Shown here: positions 15,216-22,094 of the stretch, piece after piece | Layout of the letters: each line of letters opens with the position of its first letter | Numbering within the stretch: position 1 is the first letter of the stretch | From: RGIG8748 sp045646525 | GTDB lineage: Bacteria > Bacillota > Clostridia > UMGS1810 | Length of the DNA: 22,094 nt | Direction of reading: 5' to 3' | NCBI GenBank assembly: GCA_045646525.1 | Contig: JAZRKX010000054.1 | Location: 1-22,094, forward strand | Translations under genes and position numbers: made by a program | The notes under the pieces: model-generated | Database searches by the model: none | The model's input: the letters and a program-made list of their open reading frames with translations, nothing else | Told to the model about the DNA's origin: nothing

Positions 15216-16142
15216 ATGTTAGATAATTTTCTTGTAATATTTGGGCAGATTATAATACTTTTTGTGCTTGTACTTGCAGGTTTTTGTTGCGGCAAGGCAA
15301 AGCTTATCAATGAACAGGGTATAAAGACACTTACAAATGTGGTTTTGTACCTTGCAACGCCGTGCGTAATTATCACTTCGTACATGCGTGAATTCAGCGT
15401 TCTGCTTCTTGGGGATTTACTTATAAGCCTTGGTATGTCTTTTCTCATACATATCATCGGCATAATTATTGCTATGCTTATCTTCCCCACAAAAAACAGA
15501 ACGGATAAATCTACTGTAATGCACTATGCCGTAGTGTTTTCCAATGCGGGCTATATGGGGCTTCCTCTTCAGAAAGCTCTTCTCGGCGATGCGGGAGTGT
15601 TCTTTGGCGCTTCGTATGTTGCGGTGTTTAACATAATGTGTTGGACATACGGACTTTGGTGCATGAGTAAGGAAAGCGGAAGCTTTTCTGCCAAAAGGCT
15701 CATAAACCCCGGTGTGATTTCGGTTATTATAGGAATAATAATCTTTGTCTTTTCCATACAGGTACATCCGAGCATAAAGGATGCCCTTGTGCACCTCGGA
15801 AACCTCAATACACCTGTACCGATGCTTATAATAGGCTACTATCTTTCCAAGGCGGATTTAATAAGTGCATTAAGGGATAAAATGGTTTATCTTGTATCGG
15901 CTTTGCGCCTTATACTTGTACCGCTTTGCTCGCTTGGTATTATGTACCTTATCGGTATAAGGGGCACTATGCTTGTAAGCATGGTTATACCTGCGGCGGC
16001 ACCTGTAGCTACCGCTACAAGTATGTTTGCGCTTCTCTGCGGAAGGGACGAGCAGACCTCGGTTAATCTTGTGTCTGTAACCACAGTCCTCTCGCTTATT
16101 ACAATGTCAATAATAGTTGCTCTGTCGCAGACAGTTGCATAG
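15216..16142 (+). CDS. AEC-family permease (auxin efflux carrier/malate permease-like)
   Basis: A 308-residue integral membrane protein with about ten hydrophobic helices. The opening FLVIFGQIIILFVLVLAGFC with GKAKLINEQGIKTL and NVVLYLATPCVI is the usual start of bacterial AEC transporters, and VVFSNAGYMGLPL is a central family motif, with PVPMLIIGYYL and PAAAPVATATSMFA in the second half. Family members move organic acids such as malate or 2-oxo acids. It begins 11 bases after the activase with GAGGTG upstream, and a strong terminator follows, so it ends the operon. I infer that it may carry the acid handled by the dehydratase-like system. Confidence 0.9.
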   Translation: MLDNFLVIFGQIIILFVLVLAGFCCGKAKLINEQGIKTLTNVVLYLATPCVIITSYMREFSVLLLGDLLISLGMSFLIHIIGIIIAMLIFPTKNRTDKSTVMHYAVVFSNAGYMGLPLQKALLGDAGVFFGASYVAVFNIMCWTYGLWCMSKESGSFSAKRLINPGVISVIIGIIIFVFSIQVHPSIKDALVHLGNLNTPVPMLIIGYYLSKADLISALRDKMVYLVSALRLILVPLCSLGIMYLIGIRGTMLVSMVIPAAAPVATATSMFALLCGRDEQTSVNLVSVTTVLSLITMSIIVALSQTVA

Positions 16143-16181
16143 AAAAATACCCGAAATGAAATTTTCATTTCGGGTATTTTT
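16143..16181. terminator. Bidirectional terminator between convergent genes
   Basis: Self-complementary arms (AAAAATACCCGAAATGAAA at 16143-16161 and its complement at 16163-16181), with tight central pairing, provide a T-tract in both directions. It serves the AEC permease on the plus strand and the phosphodiesterase on the minus strand. Confidence 0.92.
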
Positions 16182-16723
16182 TATAACTCATATTTCATTA
16201 CTTCGTTTCCGTCAAAATCTTTCCATGTAAAAACTCCGTTTTCAAGAGTCATATATCCATGATGCGTATTTTCCTTGGGAATTGAGCATGAGCCGGGATT
16301 AATGTATGTATAGTTTTCGTGCTCTGTGTATTTTGCAACATGGGTATGACCGTGCAAGAGAATATCGCCGCTTTTAATGGGGGGAAGATTGCTTTCGTTG
16401 TATATATGCCCGTGGGTTATGTAGATTAGCTTTTCTTTCTCGCATATAACGGCGTAGTCAGCAAGAATGGGAAATTCCAGCACCATCTGGTCGACCTCGG
16501 TATCGCAGTTTCCGCGTACACACAGAATATTCTCTTTCATTGAATTCAAAATGTTTATGACCTCTTTGGGATTATATTCTTTCGGCAGGTCATTTCTCGG
16601 TCCGTGGTAGAGTATATCCCCGAGCAGAATTAATTTGTCGGCATTTTCTTTTTTGTATGCTTCTACGGCTTTTTTGCAATAATATGAAGAGCCGTGTATA
16701 TCCGATGCTATAAACCATTTCAT
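16181..16723 (-). CDS. YfcE-like metallophosphoesterase
   Basis: A 180-residue soluble dinuclear metallophosphoesterase of the YfcE/MJ0936 type. All family motifs are present: SDIHGS (Asp8, His10), LGDILYHGPRND (Asp36), GNCD (Asn72), THGH (His104) and HGHTH (His124, His126), followed by INPGSCSIPK. Relatives hydrolyse phosphodiesters in vitro; the natural substrate is unknown. The chosen ATG at 16723 has AAAGGA nine bases upstream; an in-frame ATG at 16741 would lie on that binding site. It is transcribed divergently from guaA, with a shared 180-base intergenic region that holds one promoter for each direction. Confidence 0.92.
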   Translation of the reverse strand: MKWFIASDIHGSSYYCKKAVEAYKKENADKLILLGDILYHGPRNDLPKEYNPKEVINILNSMKENILCVRGNCDTEVDQMVLEFPILADYAVICEKEKLIYITHGHIYNESNLPPIKSGDILLHGHTHVAKYTEHENYTYINPGSCSIPKENTHHGYMTLENGVFTWKDFDGNEVMKYEL

Positions 16724-16745
16724 ATATATCATTCCTTTCACCGAT

Positions 16746-16774
16746 ATAATAGCATCTTTTCCAACAAATGTCCA
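16746..16774 (-). promoter_or_regulatory. Promoter of the phosphodiesterase gene
   Basis: On the minus strand TGGACA (16769-16774), 17-base spacer, TATTAT (16746-16751), about 22 bases before the start codon. Confidence 0.6.
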
Positions 16775-16833
16775 TACAAATTAACTTTTACTTTATATAG
16801 ATTTTCAAAATTTTCCTATACTAACAAAATTTA

Positions 16834-16863
16834 TTGACAAGAAATATTTTTTTGTGATAAAAT
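16834..16863 (+). promoter_or_regulatory. Promoter of guaA
   Basis: TTGACA (16834-16839), 18-base spacer, TAAAAT (16858-16863), about 40 bases before the start codon. No purine riboswitch consensus was recognised in the short leader. Confidence 0.7.
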
Positions 16864-16903
16864 ATTTGCATAGTTTTTATAAATATTTAAAGGAGTTTTG
16901 CAC

Positions 16904-17884
16904 ATGTGTGGTAATGTCAGACCCGATACGATGGCTCGTATCACAACAAAAGAATTAGCAGACAAATTTATAGAAGAGCAGATTGCACTCGTACGCGAGC
17001 AGGTAGGGGACAAGAAGGTACTTCTTGCACTTTCCGGCGGTGTTGACAGTTCTGTTGTTGCGGCTCTTCTTAACAAAGCAATCGGCAAGCAGCTTGTGTG
17101 TGTCCATGTTAATCACGGACTCATGCGTAAGGGCGAGAGCGAAAATGTTATAGAGGTATTCGAGAAAGGTCTCGATGCAAACCTTATATATGTAGATGCT
17201 ACAGACAGATTCTTAGACCTTCTTGCAGGCGTGGAAGAGCCCGAAAAGAAGAGGAAGATAATCGGAGGCGAATTTATTAAGGTATTCGATGAGGAAGCTG
17301 CCAAATTATCGGGCATAAGCTTCTTGGCACAGGGTACAATCTACCCCGATATATTGGAAAGCGACGGCGTAAAAGCACATCACAATGTCGGCGGACTTCC
17401 CGAGGACATGGAGATGGAGCTTGTAGAGCCTGTTAAGCTTCTTTATAAGGACGAAGTGAGAGTTGTCGGCTCTGCTCTTGGTCTTCCTGATGAGATGGTT
17501 TACCGTCAGCCGTTCCCCGGACCCGGACTTGGTGTTCGTTGCCTTGGTGCCATCACCAGAGACAGACTCCATGCACTTCGCGAGGCAGATGCAATACTCC
17601 GTGAGGAATTTGATATCTGCGGTCTCTCTTCTAAAGTATGGCAGTATTTTATAGCAGTACCCGATTTCAAGAGCGTTGGCGTAAGAGACGGCAAACGCTA
17701 TGAAGGATGGCCTGCAATTATCCGTGCGGTAAATACGGTGGATGCCATGAGTGCCACCATCGAGGAAATTCCTTATGATGTACTCCACAAGATTACAGAC
17801 AGAATTACCAATGAGGTTGAGGGTATAAACAGAGTCCTTTTAGACCTTACGCCTAAGCCGATTGGTACTATCGAGTGGGAGTAA
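16904..17884 (+). CDS. guaA: GMP synthase ATP-pyrophosphatase subunit without glutaminase domain
   Basis: A 326-residue enzyme that adenylates XMP and aminates it to GMP. The N-type ATP-pyrophosphatase domain has the PP-loop SGGVDSS (44-50) and CVHVNHGLMRKGE; then FLAQGTIYPD, HHNVGGLPEDM and the RQPFPGPGLGVR signature; the dimerisation domain ends in KPIGTIEWE, the normal C-terminus. The class I glutamine amidotransferase domain (about 190-200 residues) that normally precedes it is missing: the frame starts MCGNVRPDTM, only some 35 residues before the PP-loop. AAAGGAG lies about eight bases before ATG 16904 and a promoter lies just upstream, so this is a genuine start. It must use free ammonia or a separate glutaminase subunit, as in two-subunit archaeal enzymes. 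No such gene is adjacent. Confidence 0.92.
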   Translation: MCGNVRPDTMARITTKELADKFIEEQIALVREQVGDKKVLLALSGGVDSSVVAALLNKAIGKQLVCVHVNHGLMRKGESENVIEVFEKGLDANLIYVDATDRFLDLLAGVEEPEKKRKIIGGEFIKVFDEEAAKLSGISFLAQGTIYPDILESDGVKAHHNVGGLPEDMEMELVEPVKLLYKDEVRVVGSALGLPDEMVYRQPFPGPGLGVRCLGAITRDRLHALREADAILREEFDICGLSSKVWQYFIAVPDFKSVGVRDGKRYEGWPAIIRAVNTVDAMSATIEEIPYDVLHKITDRITNEVEGINRVLLDLTPKPIGTIEWE

Positions 17885-17899
17885 TTTATAAAAAATATA

Positions 17900-17931
17900 A
17901 AGTGGCTTGAAACGCAGTGTTCAAGCCACTT
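17900..17931. terminator. Hairpin after guaA
   Basis: A perfect 12-bp stem, AAGTGGCTTGAA (17900-17911) and TTCAAGCCACTT (17920-17931), with an 8-base loop. The T-run after it is short on the plus strand (TTT) but A/T-rich sequence follows on the minus side. Confidence 0.75.
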
Positions 17932-18039
17932 TTGACATGTTTATGATAAAATTTAAAGGTTGTTTTGACAACACTTTCGTTGTCGAGTGTGTGAAATGAG
18001 TGTATATAAGTACATATAACAACCTCAAAGCCACCTAAA

Positions 18040-18173
18040 ACTATCCAACTTGTATATGCAAGCCTTACACATGATATCGGGGTAAAAAGGGCAATAAGGT
18101 TATAAGAGGACAAAGTGTCGACAAGGTTGAAAAAACAGGAACACCAACGGGAGCACATCTGTATTTTGTGTAA
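18040..18173 (+). pseudogene. Decayed 3' end of an M23 (LytM/SpoIIQ-like) peptidase gene
   Basis: Within the 427-base gap between guaA and the alcohol dehydrogenase gene, two overlapping frames together spell an M23 ending. From 18040 the frame gives TIQLVYASLTHDIGVK, and after a one-base shift at the A-run 18084-18088 it gives KKGNKVIRGQSVDKVEK and TGTPTGAHLYFV, then TAA. This follows the family pattern YASLxDxxVKxGDxVKxGQxIGKxGxTG...GxHLHFEV. The HLH zinc motif has become HLY, so the product would be inactive even without the frameshift. The segment 17940-18039 may hold more eroded sequence but I cannot align it. Since SpoIIQ-like proteins work in engulfment, this may be a dead paralogue. 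Confidence 0.6.
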
Positions 18174-18311
18174 AGGATTTTAGTCGAATTCTGTTTTATC
18201 AAAAAGATAATACGGAGTTGCTTTTTTGATTATTCCGTAATATGAAAAAGTATATTATAATTTATAATGAGAAATAAATTAAGAATTATAATACACAAAG
18301 GAGAAGTTGAA

Positions 18312-19529
18312 ATGGCACGCTTTACTTTACCCCGTGACTTATATCACGGCAAAGGTGCTCTTGAAGCACTCAAAACACTCAAAGGTACCCGTGCAATGGT
18401 TTGCGTAGGCGGCGGTTCTATGAAGCGCTTCGGTTTTCTGGATAAGGTAACTGCATATCTTGAAGAAGCCGGTATGCAAGTTGAAATTTTCGAGGGTATC
18501 GAGCCCGACCCCTCTGTTGATACCGTTATGCGCGGTGCAGAAGCTATGGCAAAATTCCAGCCCGATTGGATAGTTGCAATCGGCGGCGGTTCACCTATCG
18601 ATGCTGCAAAGGCAATGTGGATTAAGTACGAATATCCCGAAATCACATTCGAAGAAATGTGTGTAGTATTCGGTATCCCCGAGCTTCGTAAAAAAGCTCG
18701 TTTCTGTGCTATTCCTTCCACATCAGGTACAGCAACAGAAGTTACAGCATTCTCTGTAATTACAGATTACGAAAAGGGTATCAAGTATCCTCTTGCAGAT
18801 TTCGAAATCACACCCGATGTTGCTATCGTAGACCCCGACCTTGCAGAGACAATGCCTCAGAAGCTTACAGCTCATACAGGTATGGATGCTATGACTCACG
18901 CAATCGAAGCATATGTTTCTACAGCTAACAGCGAATTCACAGACCCTCTTGCAATCTTTGCAATTAAGATGATTCAGGATGACCTTGTTGCTTCGTACAA
19001 CGGAGATATGACAAAGCGTGCTTCCATGCACAATGCACAGTGCCTTGCAGGTATGGCATTCTCCAATGCTCTTCTCGGTATTGTACATTCAATGGCTCAC
19101 AAAACAGGTGCGATATTTGAAGATTTAGGCGCTCATATTATCCATGGTGCTGCCAATGCTATGTATCTTCCCAAGGTTATCGCATTTAATGCAAAGGACG
19201 AAACAGCTAAGAAGCGTTATGGCGTAATTGCAGACTATATGGGTCTTGGCGGAGCAAATGACGATGAAAAGGTTGCAAACCTTATTTCTTATCTGCGCGG
19301 AATGAACGATGCTCTCAACATTCCTCAGTGCATCAAGAATTATGGATTAGACAGCTATCCTTGCGAAAACGGATTTGTTCCCGAAGAGATATTCTTAGAG
19401 AGACTTCCCGAGATTGCAAAGAATGCAGTTTTAGATGCATGTACCGGTTCTAACCCCCGTAAGATTTCTGCCACCGAAATGGAAAAGCTTCTTAAGTGCT
19501 GCTACTACGATACAGAAGTTGATTTCTGA
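18312..19529 (+). CDS. Iron-containing alcohol dehydrogenase
   Basis: A 405-residue cytosolic group III (iron-type) dehydrogenase interconverting aldehydes and alcohols with NAD(P)H, as in fermentative butanol/ethanol dehydrogenases. Seen are the nucleotide-binding CVGGGSMKR and AIGGGSPIDAAK, the PSTSGTATEVTAFSV segment, and the metal ligands in GMDAMTHAIEAY (Asp and His), GIVHSMAHKTGA (His) and HIIHGAANAMYLP (His). Length is normal. ATG 18312 follows AAAGGAG by about nine bases; the frame continues upstream to 18267 but through A/T-rich leader. Two overlapping-style TATAAT boxes (18256-18261 and 18263-18268) suggest the promoter, without a good -35 box. The rest of the leader, 18174-18255, shows only a weak TACGGA/TCCGTA hairpin. 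Regular, strongly biased codon choice (for example GAC, AAG, GCA, CTT) suggests high expression. Confidence 0.93.
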   Translation: MARFTLPRDLYHGKGALEALKTLKGTRAMVCVGGGSMKRFGFLDKVTAYLEEAGMQVEIFEGIEPDPSVDTVMRGAEAMAKFQPDWIVAIGGGSPIDAAKAMWIKYEYPEITFEEMCVVFGIPELRKKARFCAIPSTSGTATEVTAFSVITDYEKGIKYPLADFEITPDVAIVDPDLAETMPQKLTAHTGMDAMTHAIEAYVSTANSEFTDPLAIFAIKMIQDDLVASYNGDMTKRASMHNAQCLAGMAFSNALLGIVHSMAHKTGAIFEDLGAHIIHGAANAMYLPKVIAFNAKDETAKKRYGVIADYMGLGGANDDEKVANLISYLRGMNDALNIPQCIKNYGLDSYPCENGFVPEEIFLERLPEIAKNAVLDACTGSNPRKISATEMEKLLKCCYYDTEVDF

Positions 19530-19546
19530 TAACGGATAAAATCATA

Positions 19547-19581
19547 AATGACGGTTGCCGTTTACGGTAACCGCCATTTTT
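19547..19581 (+). terminator. Terminator-like hairpin between the dehydrogenase gene and nfnA
   Basis: Arms at 19547-19559 and 19566-19578 pair over 13 positions with one mismatch and one G-T wobble, followed by TTTTT (19577-19581). It lies 18 bases after the dehydrogenase stop and just before the nfnA ribosome binding site. No promoter is visible between it and nfnA, so it may be a partial terminator tuning expression. Confidence 0.75.
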
Positions 19582-19596
19582 AAATGGAGAGAAAAA

Positions 19597-20451
19597 ATGT
19601 ATAAGATTATTGAAAAAAGAATTCTGAATAATGCAGTTATGGAGATGCAAATAGAAGCACCTCTTGTTGCAGCAAAAGCAAAACCCGGACAATTTATTAT
19701 TCTTAGAGTAGATGGAGACAGCGAAAGAATACCGCTCACAGTTGCAGGAGTTAATGAGCAAAACGGCACTGTAAAAATAATATTCCAGATTGTTGGTGCA
19801 ACTACCCAAAAATTAAGTCACAAAGAAAAGGGCGATTGCCTTACGGATTTTGTGGGACCGCTTGGTGAGCCTACACATATTGATGGCATAAAAAAGGTTT
19901 GTATTGTCGGCGGGGGCGTAGGCTGTGCAATAGCCATGCCTATAGCAGAAAAACTGCATGAAGTAGGCGCCAAAGTTACAAGCATTATAGGTTTTAGAAA
20001 CAAAGACCTTGTAATTCTTGAAGATGAATTCACAAAGTGTTCGGATACATTAAGAATTGTCACAGATGATGGAACTTATGGCGAAAAGGGCAATGTAACA
20101 CTTCCGTTAAAAGAAATGCTCGACGGCGGTGAAAAGTTCGACATGATTATAGCAATAGGACCTCTTGTTATGATGAAATATGTTGTACTTACAGCAAAAC
20201 CTTTTAATATACCTGTTACGGTTTCCATGAATCCTATTATGATTGACGGTACGGGAATGTGCGGCGGTTGCAGACTTACCCTCAATGCAGATGGTAAAAA
20301 GGTAACTAAGTTTGCGTGTGTGGACGGCCCTGATTTCAACGGATATGAAGTTGATTTTGATGAGGCAATTTCCCGCGGACGAATGTATCATGGTTTCGAA
20401 AGACATGCCCATGAAGCAACATGCAATTTGTTAAGTAAGGAGGTAAACTGA
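19597..20451 (+). CDS. nfnA: NfnA: small subunit of NADH-dependent ferredoxin:NADP+ oxidoreductase
   Basis: A 284-residue FAD and [2Fe-2S] flavoprotein of the ferredoxin-NADP reductase/dihydroorotate-dehydrogenase electron-transfer family. With NfnB it forms the bifurcating transhydrogenase that couples NADPH, NADH and reduced ferredoxin. The flavin site shows KPGQFIILRV and RIPLTVAG; the dinucleotide site VCIVGGGVGCAIAMPIAEKL; the iron-sulfur motif DGTGMCGGCRLTL with FACVDGPDFNGYEVDF gives the cluster cysteines. Length matches the family. ATG 19597 follows GGAGAG. The nfnB start lies two bases beyond the stop, with the nfnB ribosome binding site inside nfnA. Confidence 0.93.
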   Translation: MYKIIEKRILNNAVMEMQIEAPLVAAKAKPGQFIILRVDGDSERIPLTVAGVNEQNGTVKIIFQIVGATTQKLSHKEKGDCLTDFVGPLGEPTHIDGIKKVCIVGGGVGCAIAMPIAEKLHEVGAKVTSIIGFRNKDLVILEDEFTKCSDTLRIVTDDGTYGEKGNVTLPLKEMLDGGEKFDMIIAIGPLVMMKYVVLTAKPFNIPVTVSMNPIMIDGTGMCGGCRLTLNADGKKVTKFACVDGPDFNGYEVDFDEAISRGRMYHGFERHAHEATCNLLSKEVN

Positions 20452-20452
20452 T

Positions 20453-21862
20453 ATGGCAAAAGCAAATATGTCACTTACCAGAAATCCTATGCCGACGCAG
20501 GATGCCAAAATACGCGCACATAACTTTGACGAAGTTGCTCTTGGATATTCGGAGCAAACAGCAATACACGAGGCAATGCGCTGCTTAAATTGCAAAAACA
20601 TGCCATGTGTTGACGGATGCCCCGTAAAAATAAATATTCCCCAATTTATTTCTGCAATAAAGGAAGGCGATTTTGAGGGAGCATATCAGATTATCTCAAA
20701 AACATCCTCTCTGCCCGCAGTATGCGGCAGGGTATGTCCTCAGGAATCACAGTGCGAGTCAAAGTGTGTAAGAGGTATCAAGGGTGAATCTGTAGGTATC
20801 GGAAGACTTGAAAGATTTGTTGCAGACTGGCACAATACCTTTGGAGCGGCAGATATATCCAAACCCGAATCAAATGGCCATAAGGTTGCCATTGTAGGTT
20901 CAGGTCCGTCGGGACTTACCTGTGCAGGAGACCTTGCTAAAAAAGGCTATGATGTAACTATCTATGAAGCACTTCACACGGCGGGAGGAGTTTTGGTTTA
21001 TGGAATTCCCGAATTCAGACTTCCCAAAGCCATTGTTGCCAAAGAGGTAGATACCTTAAATAAACTTGGCGTAAAAATCGAAACCAATGTTGTAATAGGT
21101 AAAACGCTTACTGTGGATGAATTGTTTGATATGGGTTATGAGGCTGTGTTTATCGGCTCGGGTGCAGGACTTCCTAATTTTATGGGTATTCCGGGCGAAG
21201 CACTCAACGGTGTGTATTCTGCCAATGAGTTTTTGACAAGAAGCAATCTGATGAAAGCATATCTTGATAATCCCGAAACACCGATTATGAAGGGCGGAAA
21301 TGTAGCCGTTGTAGGCGGCGGCAATGTTGCCATGGATGCAGCAAGAACAGCATTAAGACTTGGGGCAGACAAGGTATATATAGTGTATCGTCGTTCTATG
21401 GACGAGCTTCCTGCAAGACGCGAGGAAGTAGAACACGCAGAAGAAGAGGGAATAGAGTTTAGTCTTTTGTGCAATCCCGTCGAAATTATAGGACATACTA
21501 ATCCTGATGATGCAAACAATGGATTTGTTAAGGGAATGCGTTGTATAAGAATGGAACTCGGCGAGCCTGATGCCAACGGCAGAAGAAGACCTGTAGAAAT
21601 TGAGGGAAGCGAATTTGAAATAGCAGTTGATACAGTTATCATGTCTATCGGAACATCACCGAATCCCCTTATAAAATCCACAACAGACGGTCTCGAAGTA
21701 AATTCAAGGGGCGGTATAATAGTTAATGAAGACGGTTTAACCTCACGAAATGCAGTTTATGCGGGAGGAGATGCCGTAACAGGTGCTGCAACTGTTATAT
21801 CTGCTATGGGTGCAGGTAAAACCGCGGCAAATGCTATTGACGGGTACCTTAAAAATAAATAA
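20453..21862 (+). CDS. nfnB: NfnB: large subunit of NADH-dependent ferredoxin:NADP+ oxidoreductase (GltA-like)
   Basis: A 469-residue flavoprotein related to the glutamate synthase small chain. The N-terminal region binds two [4Fe-4S] clusters: CLNCKNMPCVDGC (Cys44, 47, 52, 56) and CGRVCPQESQCESKC (Cys91, 95, 101, 105). The bifurcating FAD sits in VAIVGSGPSGLTCAGDLAKK; NADPH is bound by VAVVGGGNVAMDAARTAL and YIVYRRSMDELPARREE; GGDAVTGAATVISAMGAGK closes the flavin domain. Its position directly after nfnA identifies it as NfnB rather than a glutamate synthase subunit, since no large GltB gene is present. AAGGAGG lies nine bases before the ATG. A terminator follows at once, so the unit ends here. 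Confidence 0.94.
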   Translation: MAKANMSLTRNPMPTQDAKIRAHNFDEVALGYSEQTAIHEAMRCLNCKNMPCVDGCPVKINIPQFISAIKEGDFEGAYQIISKTSSLPAVCGRVCPQESQCESKCVRGIKGESVGIGRLERFVADWHNTFGAADISKPESNGHKVAIVGSGPSGLTCAGDLAKKGYDVTIYEALHTAGGVLVYGIPEFRLPKAIVAKEVDTLNKLGVKIETNVVIGKTLTVDELFDMGYEAVFIGSGAGLPNFMGIPGEALNGVYSANEFLTRSNLMKAYLDNPETPIMKGGNVAVVGGGNVAMDAARTALRLGADKVYIVYRRSMDELPARREEVEHAEEEGIEFSLLCNPVEIIGHTNPDDANNGFVKGMRCIRMELGEPDANGRRRPVEIEGSEFEIAVDTVIMSIGTSPNPLIKSTTDGLEVNSRGGIIVNEDGLTSRNAVYAGGDAVTGAATVISAMGAGKTAANAIDGYLKNK

Positions 21863-21871
21863 AATCATTCC

Positions 21872-21910
21872 AAAAGCGCAGACGGCTATTGCAGTTGTCA
21901 GCGCTTTTTT
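21872..21910 (+). terminator. Terminator of nfnAB
   Basis: AAAAGCGC (21872-21879) pairs with GCGCTTTT (21901-21908), with inner GAC/GTC pairing, and the right arm runs into a T6 tract. Confidence 0.85.
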
Positions 21911-22094
21911 GCGTCCTAAAAGCAACGCCGCTCGGAAAGTCAATGACAAAAATCAGGCTCTTTGTCAATAGTTGGGGTCAAAATTGAATAATGGAATTTT
22001 GAGGGCGGTTGCAGCTTTTATGCAGCCGCCTTTCCAATATTAGATTTTTTGTAGTTAAACATATGTAATATTCTTTTTCTGAATCTATTGAAAT
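21911..22094. other. Gene-free right end with two hairpins
   Basis: No coding frame of note. TGACAAA (21944-21950) pairs with TTTGTCA (21961-21967); GGCGGTTGCA (22004-22013) pairs with TGCAGCCGCC (22021-22030) with one G-T wobble. The latter is followed by TTTCC and later T6, so it could be a terminator for a transcript crossing this region, or part of a dispersed repeat. Confidence 0.4.

Noticed and set aside
17886..18158. 90-residue minus-strand frame after guaA
   Set aside because: No ribosome binding site or family motif, and it runs through the guaA hairpin; the plus strand of the same stretch carries recognisable M23 remnants.
21136..21681. 181-residue antisense frame inside nfnB
   Set aside because: Antisense to a well-conserved gene, with low-complexity Ser/Ile/Pro content and no ribosome binding site.
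1..22094. CRISPR array, prophage, or complete insertion sequence
   Set aside because: No regularly spaced direct repeats, no Cas, phage structural or integrase motifs, and only one transposase fragment was found.

Overview
This 22.1 kb window looks like chromosomal DNA of an anaerobic, spore-forming, low-to-medium-GC Firmicute of class Clostridia. The reasons are an NfnAB-type electron-bifurcating transhydrogenase, a 2-hydroxyacyl-CoA dehydratase activase module, an iron alcohol dehydrogenase, a B12 radical-SAM enzyme, a YtxC-family sporulation protein, two lipoteichoic-acid-synthase-like enzymes, strong GGAGG-type ribosome binding sites and clear TTGACA/TATAAT promoters. The genus cannot be told from this sequence alone.

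Layout. (1) 1-1000 is a scrap zone of three same-strand gene remnants: an RHS core cut off at its C-terminal tip junction, the last residues of a Y1 (RAYT-type) transposase, and the last quarter of an EamA transporter, followed by hairpins. (2) 1000-3210: on the minus strand, a phosphoglycerol-transferase/LtaS-like enzyme with a copper-amine-oxidase-N-like C-terminal module, its end encoded inside a 52-bp palindrome, then tRNA-Thr(CGT) with its own promoter and terminator. (3) 3210-9620, plus strand: a DUF3048 lipoprotein, an unexplained structured element, then a probable transcription unit of cysteine synthase, M42 aminopeptidase, a GME-fold-like protein, YtxC and a B12 radical-SAM protein. 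(4) 9650-11800: a second LtaS-like enzyme with a different (IPT/TIG-like) C-terminal module, convergent with a tiny Asn-rich peptide gene on the minus strand. (5) 12040-16180: a four-gene operon carrying the split parts (DUF2229, HGD-D, activase) of what is often one giant activase protein, plus an AEC-family permease. (6) 16180-17930: a minus-strand YfcE-like phosphodiesterase divergent from a GMP synthase that lacks its glutaminase domain. (7) 17930-18310: an intergenic stretch with the decayed end of an M23 (SpoIIQ-like) peptidase gene. (8) 18310-21910: iron alcohol dehydrogenase, then nfnA and nfnB. The last 180 bases contain only hairpins.

How the genes fit together. The alcohol dehydrogenase and NfnAB both act on the NAD(P)H/ferredoxin pools of a fermenter. 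The activase operon supplies the ATP-driven low-potential electron step for a dehydratase-like reaction on an unknown substrate, perhaps imported or exported by the AEC permease. The two LtaS-like proteins and the DUF3048 lipoprotein work at the cell surface. No complete mobile element, prophage, CRISPR array or classical defence system is visible. The more unusual points are the standalone GMP synthase, the split activase module, the hidden Asn-rich peptide, the decayed M23 gene and the remnant/palindrome zone at the left end.
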